Part shown: piece by piece, positions 45,786 to 54,945 of the stretch
Layout: each line of letters starts with the position of its first letter
How positions within the stretch are numbered: the stretch's first letter is position 1
NCBI GenBank assembly: GCA_018826295.1
Contig: JAHJZX010000050.1
Coordinates: forward strand, 1-64,000
Reading direction: 5' to 3'
Source of the DNA: Gammaproteobacteria bacterium
GTDB lineage: Bacteria; Pseudomonadota; Gammaproteobacteria; Enterobacterales; Alteromonadaceae
Length of the DNA: 64,000 nt
Notes under the pieces: generated by a model
Seen by the model: only the letters and a program-made list of their open reading frames with translations
The model's database searches: none
Told to the model about the DNA's origin: nothing
Translations under genes and position numbers: made by a program

Positions 45786-45899
45786 TTAACTACCGTATAC
45801 CGTTTCTAATCTGTTTAGCAGGGATACCTTTACGCTGGTTTCTACTTCAACATTCATTCTGCTTGCTACCAGACTTTGCAGGGTTATGGCAGCCTTCAC
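45786..45899 (-). CDS. Possible 37-residue small protein
   Basis: An open frame of 37 codons between the coiled-coil gene and the ATPase (GTG at 45899, or ATG at 45857 for 23 codons), ending 9 bp before the ATPase start. No clear ribosome site, no relatives known, so it is offered with low confidence; it may simply be leader RNA. Confidence 0.25.
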   Translation of the reverse strand: MKAAITLQSLVASRMNVEVETSVKVSLLNRLETVYGS

Positions 45900-45909
45900 T
45901 TGTAAGCAG

Positions 45910-46224
45910 TTAGCCCCCGTTTTTAAACCAGAAAAACAACCAAATCAGCAAAGCGCCTGAAAGCGTAAACGCCAGCAGAAAAATAAGGCCTATTTTGGTT
46001 ACATCAGCCACCAGCTGTTGGCGCTGTATGGCAATTTCTTTAAGCAGTTTATCGGCCAGCGTTTCTGCCTGATAGGCTGATTTTCTCATCAGTTCGTCAG
46101 CATGGGTGTTAATCAAGCCTATTTTTTGGTCAATCAGCGGCGAGATCTCATCGTCGATAATTTTCTTCGCTGCCTGATTTACCTGGTCAAGCTCTTTGGT
46201 CCAGTCGGTATTAAATAGCGCCAT
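45910..46224 (-). CDS. Coiled-coil tail-anchored membrane protein
   Basis: A 104-residue protein: long amphipathic helix, then a hydrophobic helix near the C-terminus (IGLIFLLAFTLSGALLIWLFFW) with a short basic end. ATG at 46224 has AGGAA 5 nt upstream. It could be a small membrane effector or an anchor for the helicase complex. No recognised family. Confidence 0.65.
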   Translation of the reverse strand: MALFNTDWTKELDQVNQAAKKIIDDEISPLIDQKIGLINTHADELMRKSAYQAETLADKLLKEIAIQRQQLVADVTKIGLIFLLAFTLSGALLIWLFFWFKNGG

Positions 46225-46240
46225 TGTACTTCCTGCTTTG

Positions 46241-46435
46241 TTAGAGCTTCGCTTTAATGCTAACCAGCATTTTTTCAGCAATGTTTAGCTTAACCCGGTT
46301 TAGCGGCTCACCACCGCAAGATGGGCATTTATCCAGCACCTGGCCGGGTAAGCGCACATCACCCATCGGCGGGAATAGCTTGCTCCAGCCACAAGAGGGG
46401 CAAATAAGCTTAAAAGCTGGGGTTTGTATTGGCAT
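46241..46435 (-). CDS. Small zinc-ribbon protein
   Basis: A 64-residue protein with two CPSCG knuckles (residues ~14 and ~39 from the ATG at 46435), a rubredoxin-like or zinc-ribbon fold. AGGG lies 6 nt upstream. Same strand and spacing as its neighbours. Confidence 0.75.
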   Translation of the reverse strand: MPIQTPAFKLICPSCGWSKLFPPMGDVRLPGQVLDKCPSCGGEPLNRVKLNIAEKMLVSIKAKL

Positions 46436-46468
46436 AAACATCCCTATTTGGTGTTCTTTTTTAATAGA

Positions 46469-49400
46469 CTATTGGGCTGCAGCTCCATGCTCCAGAGGCT
46501 TAATTACGACTTTGGTTATTTTACTATTCTTCCAAGCATACAGCTCTGCAGACTTTATAATATCAGGGTATAGATTTTTACCGTCAGCATATTGACTCTC
46601 AAGATGCCTTTTATTTCCAAAGAAAATCAAATTCTCTTTTGCTCTTGAACAGGCAACGTTAAGCCTCTTTTTATCTAAGATAAACTGCAGTGAACCATGA
46701 GTTCTCACAGTTGAGTAACAAACTAGCTCTGCTTCACTTCCTTGAAAACTATCGACTGTATCAACTTTTATCGACAGTGTACCAACATTGATAATTTGAC
46801 CAGTACCATATGGCTGCAGAAGCTTACGAATTAACCTTTTTTGAGCACCATAAGGCGTTATCACAGCAACATCAATTTTTCGCGTAAATCTATTTGATAA
46901 ATTTATCAGATAGATTTGTATAGCTTTTGCTTCTGCTTCATTCTCAAAACTTGTTGTGCCTTGAGGTTTTTGTTGTCTGCCCCAGACATCAACCCAGATT
47001 AAACAATCCTGCTCAGCAAAGTCACTAGTATTCAATGGATCTTTTGAGCCATTGGTTAGTCGATTCTCTCCATCTTTGGAATAAAACAACCTCGCGACTA
47101 AATTGCCAATTGGGTCGGCCATGCGAAACTGCTCAGTCAACTGCGCTGTGCATGCTTTAGGTAACTGTTCGAAAAGCATCTCAAAAAAACTGTGCTCCAA
47201 AAAAGTTTCTTCAAGAAATGACATTTCTTCTTTTGCACTATCCTCACGCAGAACAGGTGCAATACTTGGAGGGAGTTGGTGATGATCTCCAATCAATATC
47301 GCTTTTTTTGAACGTAACAACGGGATAAGAAGTTCCGGCACTGTAGCTCGACCAGCCTCATCAACGATAGCAACGTCAAAGCTCAAGTGATCAATTCCCG
47401 CCTTTCTTGCAGCCAGACCTACACATGTAGCGCCGATAATATTTTTGTCCATCAGCATCGTAGTGAAGAATTCGTCTGACACCTTATGTTGCCCTCTAGA
47501 CTCTTTAATCTGAGTTAAAAGCGCGCGCCACTCATACAAAGCATCTAATTTCGCATCTTCAATTGAATTAACTTTATTTAATGACTGCGTTAAGCAAGAT
47601 TCAATGAACTGTTCAAATATAGTGTCAAAGTGATCTTCTATAATTTCGTCAGCTATCTTATCAAGATTACCTACCCTTACGACATTTACGTCTTTAGATA
47701 CTAAATTAGGGTGTTTTTCTTTAAATTTTGCTATCGCATTATCCACAGCAGTGTTTTGTTGAGAAACGACTAATATTCTTTGTCTAGGGTTGTCTTTTAA
47801 AGTTTGATAGAGCATCTCAACAATAACGGTTGTTTTTCCAGTACCAGGTGGGCCTTGTATCATCGCAATATGCTTAGCCGATAACGCTGTTTTAACAGCA
47901 TGCATTTGGCTTTCTGTTAACTGACTGCTCCAATCAATGTTGAAATCCCACCACTTAGCAATCATATCTGCTGCGTAGGCATTGGGGGCTAAAAATATCT
48001 CCTTGAGCCTTGGTTCAATTAATCGGTCTTCAAAAAATGCATCTAATGCCTGCTGTTGCCTTTGCAAGGCGGCGTTAGGTTTAGTTATGGTTAATCGAAA
48101 CTTGTTTGCTTTTTTAAAATCAAATTTCTGATAACTGAATAGCGGTGCGTCGATAAAAACATTACCTTGCTCTAAAAAGTAACTTGCCCTATTAAGCCTT
48201 TTTTGCTCTATTGCTGGGATATATTTTGTTTGAAACTCGTCCCAAATAAACAAACGACAAGAATAAATAAATTGTGCATTCTCTATATCACTCATAAAAG
48301 AATACACAGAGCTATCGTTAACAGTTGCAGCCTGGATAATACTGTTATCAATTTTCAGCTGATAATGAGTGTTTTTATCCTGATTAATTATTGGGATACA
48401 TTCAAAATCAACACTTCGCTCACTCTCTTGCCGACGCTGGTACTCCACAACATGTTGCCAGCGTTTAAAAAACTCTATTTGTTTAGCTCGTTCGAATGCC
48501 AAAGATGAACTAATTGTTAGCTGGCTTACAAAGTTAAGTAATTGTTCTATACCATATTTCCAACCAAACAAATCGCTGCCATTGAGTTCAGCAGTGATTA
48601 AGATAAATTCAAACGGCAAGTCTGTTCCTATCTGTGGTTGTTTGTGGATAAAAACGTTCTTCACTCTCAAACCGTCTAATGTTTCGGTAAGCTCGCACTC
48701 CAGCTCTACATGCCCTTTTGCAAGACGGATGCTGTAATCGTTTAGTTCAAAAGATAAGAAAGACCAATATGTTTCAGTATCAAAAAAAGAAGACTCAGCA
48801 GAAATTTTCACCAAATTATTATCATCAATCTCTATATATAACTCTAACGCGTCATAGCCCACAACAGATGGTGCTTTTTCACTGAGTAATGGCGGTGGTA
48901 GTTTTTTGCCATCAGTTCTAATCCCAAACGGATCATGCGCCAAAGTTGCGTCAAAACTATCAAAATACACCTCCAACCGCTGCCCAGGAATGCAGCGTAA
49001 ACTGGTATGTATTAAGTTCTGAGTGGGCAGGCTTGCACTTCCAAGTCCGTCAAAATAACTACACAGATATTGCTGTTTTCCACTAACAAAACGCTCTACT
49101 ACTATCTCTAAAGGCCGGTTCAATCGAATGTAATCATGGAAAGCAATTCCCTTGGCAACACAACCAAAAAAGCGACTCCCTTGGCTTTTCACTACTAAAA
49201 TTGGAAATTCTTTGCCGTAGCGTAAAGCCAATGCTTGTTGTTTCTCTGCATCGCCACTAAAGCCGTTAAAAGTAAGAGTATGGCGGCTACCTTCAAGTGG
49301 TTTGTTCATGTCAGATAAATCAACAATCAACAATTTACCTAAATACAACCATTCTAATGGTAAGAGAGCATCAGGTATGTTGCGCTTCATTAGCCAGTCA

Positions 49401-49852
49401 TAATGCTGCTTCACCCAAAGCTCGCTAATTGTAGTACGCTCATGTTCAAGATACTTAGCGTACTCTACGACACGTATTTTAGCGTCCTCTAATTTTGCAT
49501 ACTCTCTTTTTAATGCAGACTTGCGATAGGGGCTCGTGGTTTCTGCATTAATTTCTGATTGTATTATTTCAAATAATTCATTGTAAGAATTAACTATTGG
49601 CTGAACTTTACTTGCATGAATCTCAAGCTCTCTGAATAGCAAACTCATATATGCCGATGCTTGCTCTCTTCGCTTTGCATTATAACTATCGTAATCCTGC
49701 TCTGATAAATTGTTGTATTTACCAAGAATATCATCACGCTCACTATATGCTTGGGCTTGCCGTTCTAATTCATCTTTAGTCTTTTGATTGTATAACCAAG
49801 AAACGGCTGTAGCAGTAAGTATTACGGCACCTCCAATCACAAAGTGAATCAT
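46469..49852 (-). CDS. Membrane-anchored SF1 helicase (UPF1-like AAA)
   Basis: A 1127-residue protein. Residues 1-20 are a single hydrophobic helix (MIHFVIGGAVILTATAVSW), followed by a long charged helical region, a beta-rich middle, and a C-terminal SF1 helicase: Walker A GPPGTGKTT near 663, Walker B DEAGRATVPELL near 827, GDHHQLPPSIAP, DTVDSFQGSEAELV and RLNVACSRAKENLI near 1068. The motor is of the UPF1/COG1112 type. Its ATG shares one base with the previous stop. AT-rich. A helicase with an N-terminal membrane anchor is unusual. Confidence 0.85.
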   Translation of the reverse strand: MIHFVIGGAVILTATAVSWLYNQKTKDELERQAQAYSERDDILGKYNNLSEQDYDSYNAKRREQASAYMSLLFRELEIHASKVQPIVNSYNELFEIIQSEINAETTSPYRKSALKREYAKLEDAKIRVVEYAKYLEHERTTISELWVKQHYDWLMKRNIPDALLPLEWLYLGKLLIVDLSDMNKPLEGSRHTLTFNGFSGDAEKQQALALRYGKEFPILVVKSQGSRFFGCVAKGIAFHDYIRLNRPLEIVVERFVSGKQQYLCSYFDGLGSASLPTQNLIHTSLRCIPGQRLEVYFDSFDATLAHDPFGIRTDGKKLPPPLLSEKAPSVVGYDALELYIEIDDNNLVKISAESSFFDTETYWSFLSFELNDYSIRLAKGHVELECELTETLDGLRVKNVFIHKQPQIGTDLPFEFILITAELNGSDLFGWKYGIEQLLNFVSQLTISSSLAFERAKQIEFFKRWQHVVEYQRRQESERSVDFECIPIINQDKNTHYQLKIDNSIIQAATVNDSSVYSFMSDIENAQFIYSCRLFIWDEFQTKYIPAIEQKRLNRASYFLEQGNVFIDAPLFSYQKFDFKKANKFRLTITKPNAALQRQQQALDAFFEDRLIEPRLKEIFLAPNAYAADMIAKWWDFNIDWSSQLTESQMHAVKTALSAKHIAMIQGPPGTGKTTVIVEMLYQTLKDNPRQRILVVSQQNTAVDNAIAKFKEKHPNLVSKDVNVVRVGNLDKIADEIIEDHFDTIFEQFIESCLTQSLNKVNSIEDAKLDALYEWRALLTQIKESRGQHKVSDEFFTTMLMDKNIIGATCVGLAARKAGIDHLSFDVAIVDEAGRATVPELLIPLLRSKKAILIGDHHQLPPSIAPVLREDSAKEEMSFLEETFLEHSFFEMLFEQLPKACTAQLTEQFRMADPIGNLVARLFYSKDGENRLTNGSKDPLNTSDFAEQDCLIWVDVWGRQQKPQGTTSFENEAEAKAIQIYLINLSNRFTRKIDVAVITPYGAQKRLIRKLLQPYGTGQIINVGTLSIKVDTVDSFQGSEAELVCYSTVRTHGSLQFILDKKRLNVACSRAKENLIFFGNKRHLESQYADGKNLYPDIIKSAELYAWKNSKITKVVIKPLEHGAAAQ

Positions 49853-50340
49853 TAAGCCCCCTTGCTTTTCACCAAGTGAATAAGAGTGACTAACTCCTGA
49901 GAAGATATTGTGCCATTTTCGACTTGCCTTAAAATATCCATAACCTGCACATGCGAATTAGCCTCTGAAGCCATGTTTTGAAGATGTATGTTTCGGTTGT
50001 TGTCACCATTAACTTTTATTTCTTTCCGCTTTGTTTTCTCTTCTTCCTTAGTTCGAGCAACATCACTAGCATATTTCTTAATGTCGGCTTCAGCTTGAGC
50101 ATATACCCTCTTTGTTAATTCACGCTCTTTTCCATAATCAAGAGCATTAGAACCAAGATCGACTAACCCACTCACTACCGAGGTAAAAATTTGCTGCACC
50201 TGAGCACCATCAAGCTTTCCTAACATGTCATTCAGGACTGCTGAATCAGTATTAGGTGTTGTTTCTGATGGGTTTTTCTTAGGAGTTTCTGTTCTGTTAC
50301 GGGGAATATATTCACCTTGAATTGACTGCGGTTTCTTCAT
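49852..50340 (-). CDS. Unknown protein with Y-x-K-E-R-E-L-T-K motif
   Basis: A 162-residue helical, charged protein. DYGKERELTKRVYAQ occurs near residue 68, matching a motif in the next gene upstream. Low-complexity basic N-terminus. Coupled to the helicase (TAATG overlap). Confidence 0.65.
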   Translation of the reverse strand: MKKPQSIQGEYIPRNRTETPKKNPSETTPNTDSAVLNDMLGKLDGAQVQQIFTSVVSGLVDLGSNALDYGKERELTKRVYAQAEADIKKYASDVARTKEEEKTKRKEIKVNGDNNRNIHLQNMASEANSHVQVMDILRQVENGTISSQELVTLIHLVKSKGA

Positions 50341-50352
50341 CCTGATTCTCCT

Positions 50353-50883
50353 TTATTCAACATTTTCAATTAATATCATTAAGCAAGCGCGTAAATAATG
50401 ATCTAAATTCGCCTGCAAATCTTGAAGTTGTTTAAAACTACAGCCATTTTCACGCTCCTTTCGAAGGCACGCCTGCATTGCTTTAGCTATTTTTACCTGC
50501 TTGCCAATTTGCACGAGAAAATTTTTCATCTGCAAATCCGATAGGTTAGCTTTGTTAGAAAGCTCTTTAATTCTCTCGTCACCCAGCGCCAGTGCAGTTT
50601 CATACTTAAGATGCATTATTTCTAATTGTGATTTTAGCTCCGCTTCAATGCGCTTATTTTCCGCGAGTATCTGTTTTGTTATCTCACGCTCACGAGCATA
50701 TTTAAAGTAACTATTAAAGGCACTGATAACTGACAAGGCTGCATCAGCATAGATGGCTACCGGGTTTACCCTTTTTGCCGCGCCTTTAAAGCCATGCTTT
50801 ACAAGCATCATTCCATACTTTCTTACATGTTTATCTTCAAACAAATGTTCAGCAAACGACTGATATTTATCTACCGCCTTCAT
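50353..50883 (-). CDS. Unknown coiled-coil protein sharing a motif with its neighbour
   Basis: A 176-residue protein: hydrophobic helix near residues 42-55 (AIYADAALSVISAF), then KYAREREITKQILAE, which parallels the neighbour's DYGKERELTKRVYAQ, then a coiled coil of ~70 residues. No recognised family. 12 bp before the next gene on the same strand. Confidence 0.65.
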   Translation of the reverse strand: MKAVDKYQSFAEHLFEDKHVRKYGMMLVKHGFKGAAKRVNPVAIYADAALSVISAFNSYFKYAREREITKQILAENKRIEAELKSQLEIMHLKYETALALGDERIKELSNKANLSDLQMKNFLVQIGKQVKIAKAMQACLRKERENGCSFKQLQDLQANLDHYLRACLMILIENVE

Positions 50884-50885
50884 AA

Positions 50886-51923
50886 CTAATCGACCCTAAT
50901 TAGATGTGAAAAGTCTATATTTTCAAATACTTCAGAGTAGCTAAATTCATGCAATTGCCAAGCTAGTGAAAAATGGTGTTCTACCGACAATAAAGGGCTA
51001 ACCATCTCGTGTTCATTGGCGTGCAGCAGCAATGTATTAGCCTTATCTTCATGAAAAATCGAGTTATCTTGCAACGTACCATCAGGTAACTTTTTACCAT
51101 CAGTACAGTCGTAACATAAAGGAATGTCGTTATACACTTCGTTGTCATGTTCAGAATAGACGTTTACCAAAGGCGCTAAGCTTTGTTTATCCTGCCATTC
51201 AAAGCCCGTTGGCTGCTTACAAGTAGTCGTTAAAACTAAAAGTCTGGTGTATAAACGCAGTGGATTTTTAAGGTTATCATGGCGTTGCATCGCATTATTA
51301 TGTCGCTTTAGCGGCAATGTTACGTAGATACCGTGTTGTTGATTTTCCTCAACGCTAAATAAAGTAATATCCCATTCCATCCCCCACTTGCCATTTTTTA
51401 AATCTGCAAAATGCTGAAAATCTGAAATAAGCGATGGCAAAATCTCAGGAAGACTTTTCTTAAATCTCTGCGTTTGTTGAAAGCAATCCTCAGTATAATT
51501 CGATTTTTTCTCTCTTGGGGTTTTGACTTGGATAGCAGAAGCCGGTAGTTCTTGTATTGATTCGCAATCGCTTAAGGCTAAGAACCAAGAACTGGTATGA
51601 GAGCCATAATTCTGATCCATATAGACTTCAATTTCTTTACAATGTAAGTTACTAAGAGCGTAAGCGGCTAATTTCCCCGATTCTGTCAGCTGAAATTCAT
51701 TGTTAATAAACTTCAAACCTTGCAATCTCTCAATTACCGGTTGCAGTTGGTACTCATCAAGGCCTGTAATGTCATAAATTGCTTGTAAAGGTAGTTCATG
51801 TCTATGAAGTACATTCAGCATGAAATGTGAAATCTCGCCCAATTCGGCCAAAATGCGATGCTTGATTGTCAACTGATACCGTTTGACCGGTAGCCATACT
51901 TCAACAACGCTTGATTCAGACAC
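50886..51923 (-). CDS. Unknown protein with N-terminal winged-helix-like domain
   Basis: A 345-residue protein. Residues ~15-85 resemble a winged helix (RILAELGEISHFMLNVLHRHELPLQAIYDITGLDEYQLQPVIERLQGL), with a beta-rich C-terminal half. GTG at 51923 has AAGGAG at 5-nt spacing, so it is preferred to the GTG at 51929. It may be a regulator or nucleic-acid-binding component. First gene of the AT-rich block after the 54-residue gene. Confidence 0.65.
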   Translation of the reverse strand: MSESSVVEVWLPVKRYQLTIKHRILAELGEISHFMLNVLHRHELPLQAIYDITGLDEYQLQPVIERLQGLKFINNEFQLTESGKLAAYALSNLHCKEIEVYMDQNYGSHTSSWFLALSDCESIQELPASAIQVKTPREKKSNYTEDCFQQTQRFKKSLPEILPSLISDFQHFADLKNGKWGMEWDITLFSVEENQQHGIYVTLPLKRHNNAMQRHDNLKNPLRLYTRLLVLTTTCKQPTGFEWQDKQSLAPLVNVYSEHDNEVYNDIPLCYDCTDGKKLPDGTLQDNSIFHEDKANTLLLHANEHEMVSPLLSVEHHFSLAWQLHEFSYSEVFENIDFSHLIRVD

Positions 51924-51964
51924 CTTCACTCCTTTTCATCTTTAAATCTGTTCTTCAGCTACCT

Positions 51965-52129
51965 TTAAAAACCTTTGACGAGCCAAGCCGACTGCGCGTC
52001 GGCATTAGCCAGTAAATCGGGGAATAGTTCCGCTATCTTTAGCGTCCATTCCGATACTGTTAGCCAAGCGGCCGCGGCACTTAAGGCATAAAGGTATTTG
52101 TCGTTTATGGTGGTAAGTTCGGTATTCAT
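51965..52129 (-). CDS. 54-residue small protein between hsdS and the AT-rich block
   Basis: ATG at 52129 with an AAGGA ribosome site 4 nt upstream, stop at 51965. The sequence begins MNTELTTINDKYLYALSAAA, with EWTLKIAELFPDLL in the middle. Not found by ordinary length cut-offs. It fills the 220-bp space between hsdS and the next gene, and reads as a compact helical protein, possibly a regulator or antitoxin-like factor. Confidence 0.7.
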   Translation of the reverse strand: MNTELTTINDKYLYALSAAAAWLTVSEWTLKIAELFPDLLANADAQSAWLVKGF

Positions 52130-52148
52130 AACATCCTTGTTATTCCTG

Positions 52149-53276
52149 TTATAACTTGCCGGAAAAGGCTCTTTGACTCAACACATTAAACAACCCAACT
52201 TGTTCATTTAACGCACACTGAAGCACTTTAACTTTTTCTTTTGTAGCAATGACGATTTCGCTGAATTTATCTTGCAGTTCAATCGGCGGTAACATAATTG
52301 GAATATTCTGCATTTCCTGTGCATTGATATTTGCCATCCCAACGATACTTTTGCACATGTTCTGCAACGTTGCTTTACCGTGAGTAGAGTTTAAATATGC
52401 TGAGAGGTAATAAGTGTTTCCTGCTGCGTTAGTTCGCACCCTTATTAAGTATCCGGCGAAGGCTGCTGGCTCATCCAGATCATACACAGTGGTTTTACCA
52501 ACTAATTCTTTACTGTTTGTCCTATTAAATAACAGGTCACTTTTTGACACCAAATATTTGGGCTTATCGGTCTCACTAAGGCTGATATATTTTAGACTGG
52601 TCATATCCAGTGCACCTTCGTATGTGATATTGCCCATACGAAGCATCGGATAATCGGCAATTTCCTCAGATGCTTTTGCTGAAGATCCGTAATTTGCCGT
52701 TTCAACAAGCTCACGAATCGTTCCAACAGGAAACCCCTTCGGATTGGTCACCGGATCGCCAAACATCTCCAAAAACACGGCGCGGAGGAAGTCGTCGGCG
52801 AGTTGGATGGCTTGCTGGCGTTTGCGGCGGATGGCGTCGGCTTTGTCCAGTATCGCGGCAATACGTTTTTGCTCGGCTAGTGGTGGTAGTGGGATAAGCT
52901 CATCGTGCACTAAATTTCGATTTAAAGTTGGTACTCCTGCGCCTTCAACAAAACGTTCTAGTTTAAAGGCTTGTAACATGTAATAGACCCACTTTGGATC
53001 ATTACCTTTAAAATCCGTTACGTATAAAGCAGTGTTTAGTGGCCAATAATCATGTTCTGTAAAATGTACTTTGCCTATCGTCCCTGACCTTCCAGTTATT
53101 ACGCCAGGTCCTTTAATTTTCGCTTCGTTATGAGTCCCATTTTTACCATTAGCTGCAAAAATTGGGATTTCTCCCTCTACCCTATCCTGCGTCGGCAGGT
53201 CATACCCTCTCTTTAAATGAGCAACGTCCTTTAGCGGCTTAAAAGGCCAACCTGAATTATTGGCAAAGAAGCTCAC
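52149..53276 (-). CDS. hsdS: Type I restriction-modification specificity subunit S
   Basis: Reads the target half-sites of the type I enzyme (375 residues). Two target-recognition halves are visible: [11 protein letters not shown]...[13 protein letters not shown], then the conserved central helix [43 protein letters not shown], then a second recognition half ending [10 protein letters not shown]. The start is GTG, overlapping hsdM by 4 bp. TRD swapping is common in hsdS, so strain variation is expected. Confidence 0.95.
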   Translation of the reverse strand: MSFFANNSGWPFKPLKDVAHLKRGYDLPTQDRVEGEIPIFAANGKNGTHNEAKIKGPGVITGRSGTIGKVHFTEHDYWPLNTALYVTDFKGNDPKWVYYMLQAFKLERFVEGAGVPTLNRNLVHDELIPLPPLAEQKRIAAILDKADAIRRKRQQAIQLADDFLRAVFLEMFGDPVTNPKGFPVGTIRELVETANYGSSAKASEEIADYPMLRMGNITYEGALDMTSLKYISLSETDKPKYLVSKSDLLFNRTNSKELVGKTTVYDLDEPAAFAGYLIRVRTNAAGNTYYLSAYLNSTHGKATLQNMCKSIVGMANINAQEMQNIPIMLPPIELQDKFSEIVIATKEKVKVLQCALNEQVGLFNVLSQRAFSGKL

Positions 53277-54889
53277 AGCATGGCCTCCAGTGCTTTTAAA
53301 TCCGCCAGAATATCGTTTTCCAGCGCGACCAGCTTATTCAGGATCACTTTAGGGTCGTCATACTGCTGTTCGGCATACACCACTTGCTTGTAGCGGTTAA
53401 TGGATAAGTCGTACTTATTACCAGCAATTTCCGCTTTGCTTACCCAAAAGGCTTTTCGGGTGCGATCGTTTTGCTCGGTGTCGGCAATGGCTTTGTCACG
53501 CGCTTTATACCCGGCTACTAATGCTGGCAGGTCGTTGTCTTTGATTGGCGTGCGCTTATCATCCAGGCTAAAGCCGTCGGCTTGTACATCGTAAAACCAG
53601 ACGTGGTCGCTTCCTTGAGAACCGGGGCCACCTTTGGTGAAAATTAAAATGGCGGTAGAAACCCCGGCATAGGGCTTAAATACACCGCTTGGTAAGGAAA
53701 TAACCGCTTCTAACTGGTTTTGCTCTACCAGTAACTGACGCAGTTGCTGGTGGGCGTTGGATGAGCCAAACAATACGCCGTCGGGCACAATGGTGGCGCT
53801 TTGGCCGCCAATTTTCAGCATATTTTCAATCAGCGCTACAAACAGCAGCTCGGTTTTTTTGGTTTTAACTTTGCGTAAAATATCCGGGCAAACGTCTTCT
53901 TCGTCCAGGCTGCCTTTAAATGGCGGGTTGGCTAGGATAATGTCAAAACCGGCTTTAGCCTCGCGCGGGAAGCGCTCTTTAAAGCTTTGGCTTAGCGTGT
54001 CCTGATAATGAATATCCGGCTGTTTAATGCCGTGCATTACCAGGTTCATGGCCGCGACGCGCAGCATGGTGGCGTCAAAGTCAAAGCCGTGGAACATATC
54101 GCTATCGATATGGGCGCGCTGCTCGGGCGTGATTAAATCACCAGAGTACAGTGTATTTACCTGCTGCCTGCCATTGGCATCTAACAAGGGCTTGCCCTGC
54201 TCGTCAAATAACGGCTCTTGCTCTACGCCGTCTTTTGAGGTGTATTTTTCCAGCAGGTATTCGTAGCTGCTGACTAAAAAGCCGCCGGTGCCGGTGGATG
54301 GGTCACAAATGCGGCTGTTAATGCCCGGGTCGAGCATTTCAACCATGGCGCGGATAATATGCCGCGGCGTACGGAACTGGCCGTTAATACCGGCAGTGGT
54401 TAGCTTGCTTAACAGGTACTCGTATAAATCGCCCTTGGTGTCACTGTTTTCCAGCGGTAAGTCGTTTACCATTTCTACTGCTTTCACCAGCAGCGACTGC
54501 TTTTGGATCATCAGCTGGGCGTCTTTCATAAACTCAGCAAATATTTGTGTACCAGAGCCTGAACCTTCATTGCCGTCTTTTACCGACTGGGCCGAGCTTT
54601 CAGCGAAAAACGGAAACAACTCGTCTTTTACCAGCTTGTAGAGTTTATCGGCCCCTAAATGGCGGAAGTGCTGCCAGCGCAGGTGCTGTTGGTTGTCATT
54701 AAAACGGCGGTGAAACGCCTTTCCGCTGCGCGAGGCGAGCTTTTCATCTTTTTGCTCGTTCATATCCAGCAGGCGGGCATACATTAAAAAGGTGATCTGC
54801 TCGATAACCGTCAGCGGATTGGTTATACCGCCGGTCCAGAACTCTTCCCACAGTTTATCGATTTTGCTTTTTAACGGGCCTGTAATCAT
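53273..54889 (-). CDS. hsdM: Type I restriction-modification methyltransferase subunit M
   Basis: N6-adenine DNA methyltransferase of 538 residues. AdoMet motif I is in [18 protein letters not shown] near residue 197; the catalytic motif IV is NPPF near residue 317. N-terminal HsdM_N domain ([16 protein letters not shown]). AGGAAA lies ahead of the ATG. Confidence 0.95.
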   Translation of the reverse strand: MITGPLKSKIDKLWEEFWTGGITNPLTVIEQITFLMYARLLDMNEQKDEKLASRSGKAFHRRFNDNQQHLRWQHFRHLGADKLYKLVKDELFPFFAESSAQSVKDGNEGSGSGTQIFAEFMKDAQLMIQKQSLLVKAVEMVNDLPLENSDTKGDLYEYLLSKLTTAGINGQFRTPRHIIRAMVEMLDPGINSRICDPSTGTGGFLVSSYEYLLEKYTSKDGVEQEPLFDEQGKPLLDANGRQQVNTLYSGDLITPEQRAHIDSDMFHGFDFDATMLRVAAMNLVMHGIKQPDIHYQDTLSQSFKERFPREAKAGFDIILANPPFKGSLDEEDVCPDILRKVKTKKTELLFVALIENMLKIGGQSATIVPDGVLFGSSNAHQQLRQLLVEQNQLEAVISLPSGVFKPYAGVSTAILIFTKGGPGSQGSDHVWFYDVQADGFSLDDKRTPIKDNDLPALVAGYKARDKAIADTEQNDRTRKAFWVSKAEIAGNKYDLSINRYKQVVYAEQQYDDPKVILNKLVALENDILADLKALEAML

Positions 54890-54945
54890 GTTGTTTCCTG
54901 TAATGCTTTATTCAGTTTTGACTGCTAAGTGTGTATTGCTCAGTG

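Noticed and set aside
46241-51923. Calling the block Mokosh, Zorya or DISARM
   Set aside because: The helicase has no visible PLD domain and no kinase, flagellar-motor-like or DrmB-like partners are found.
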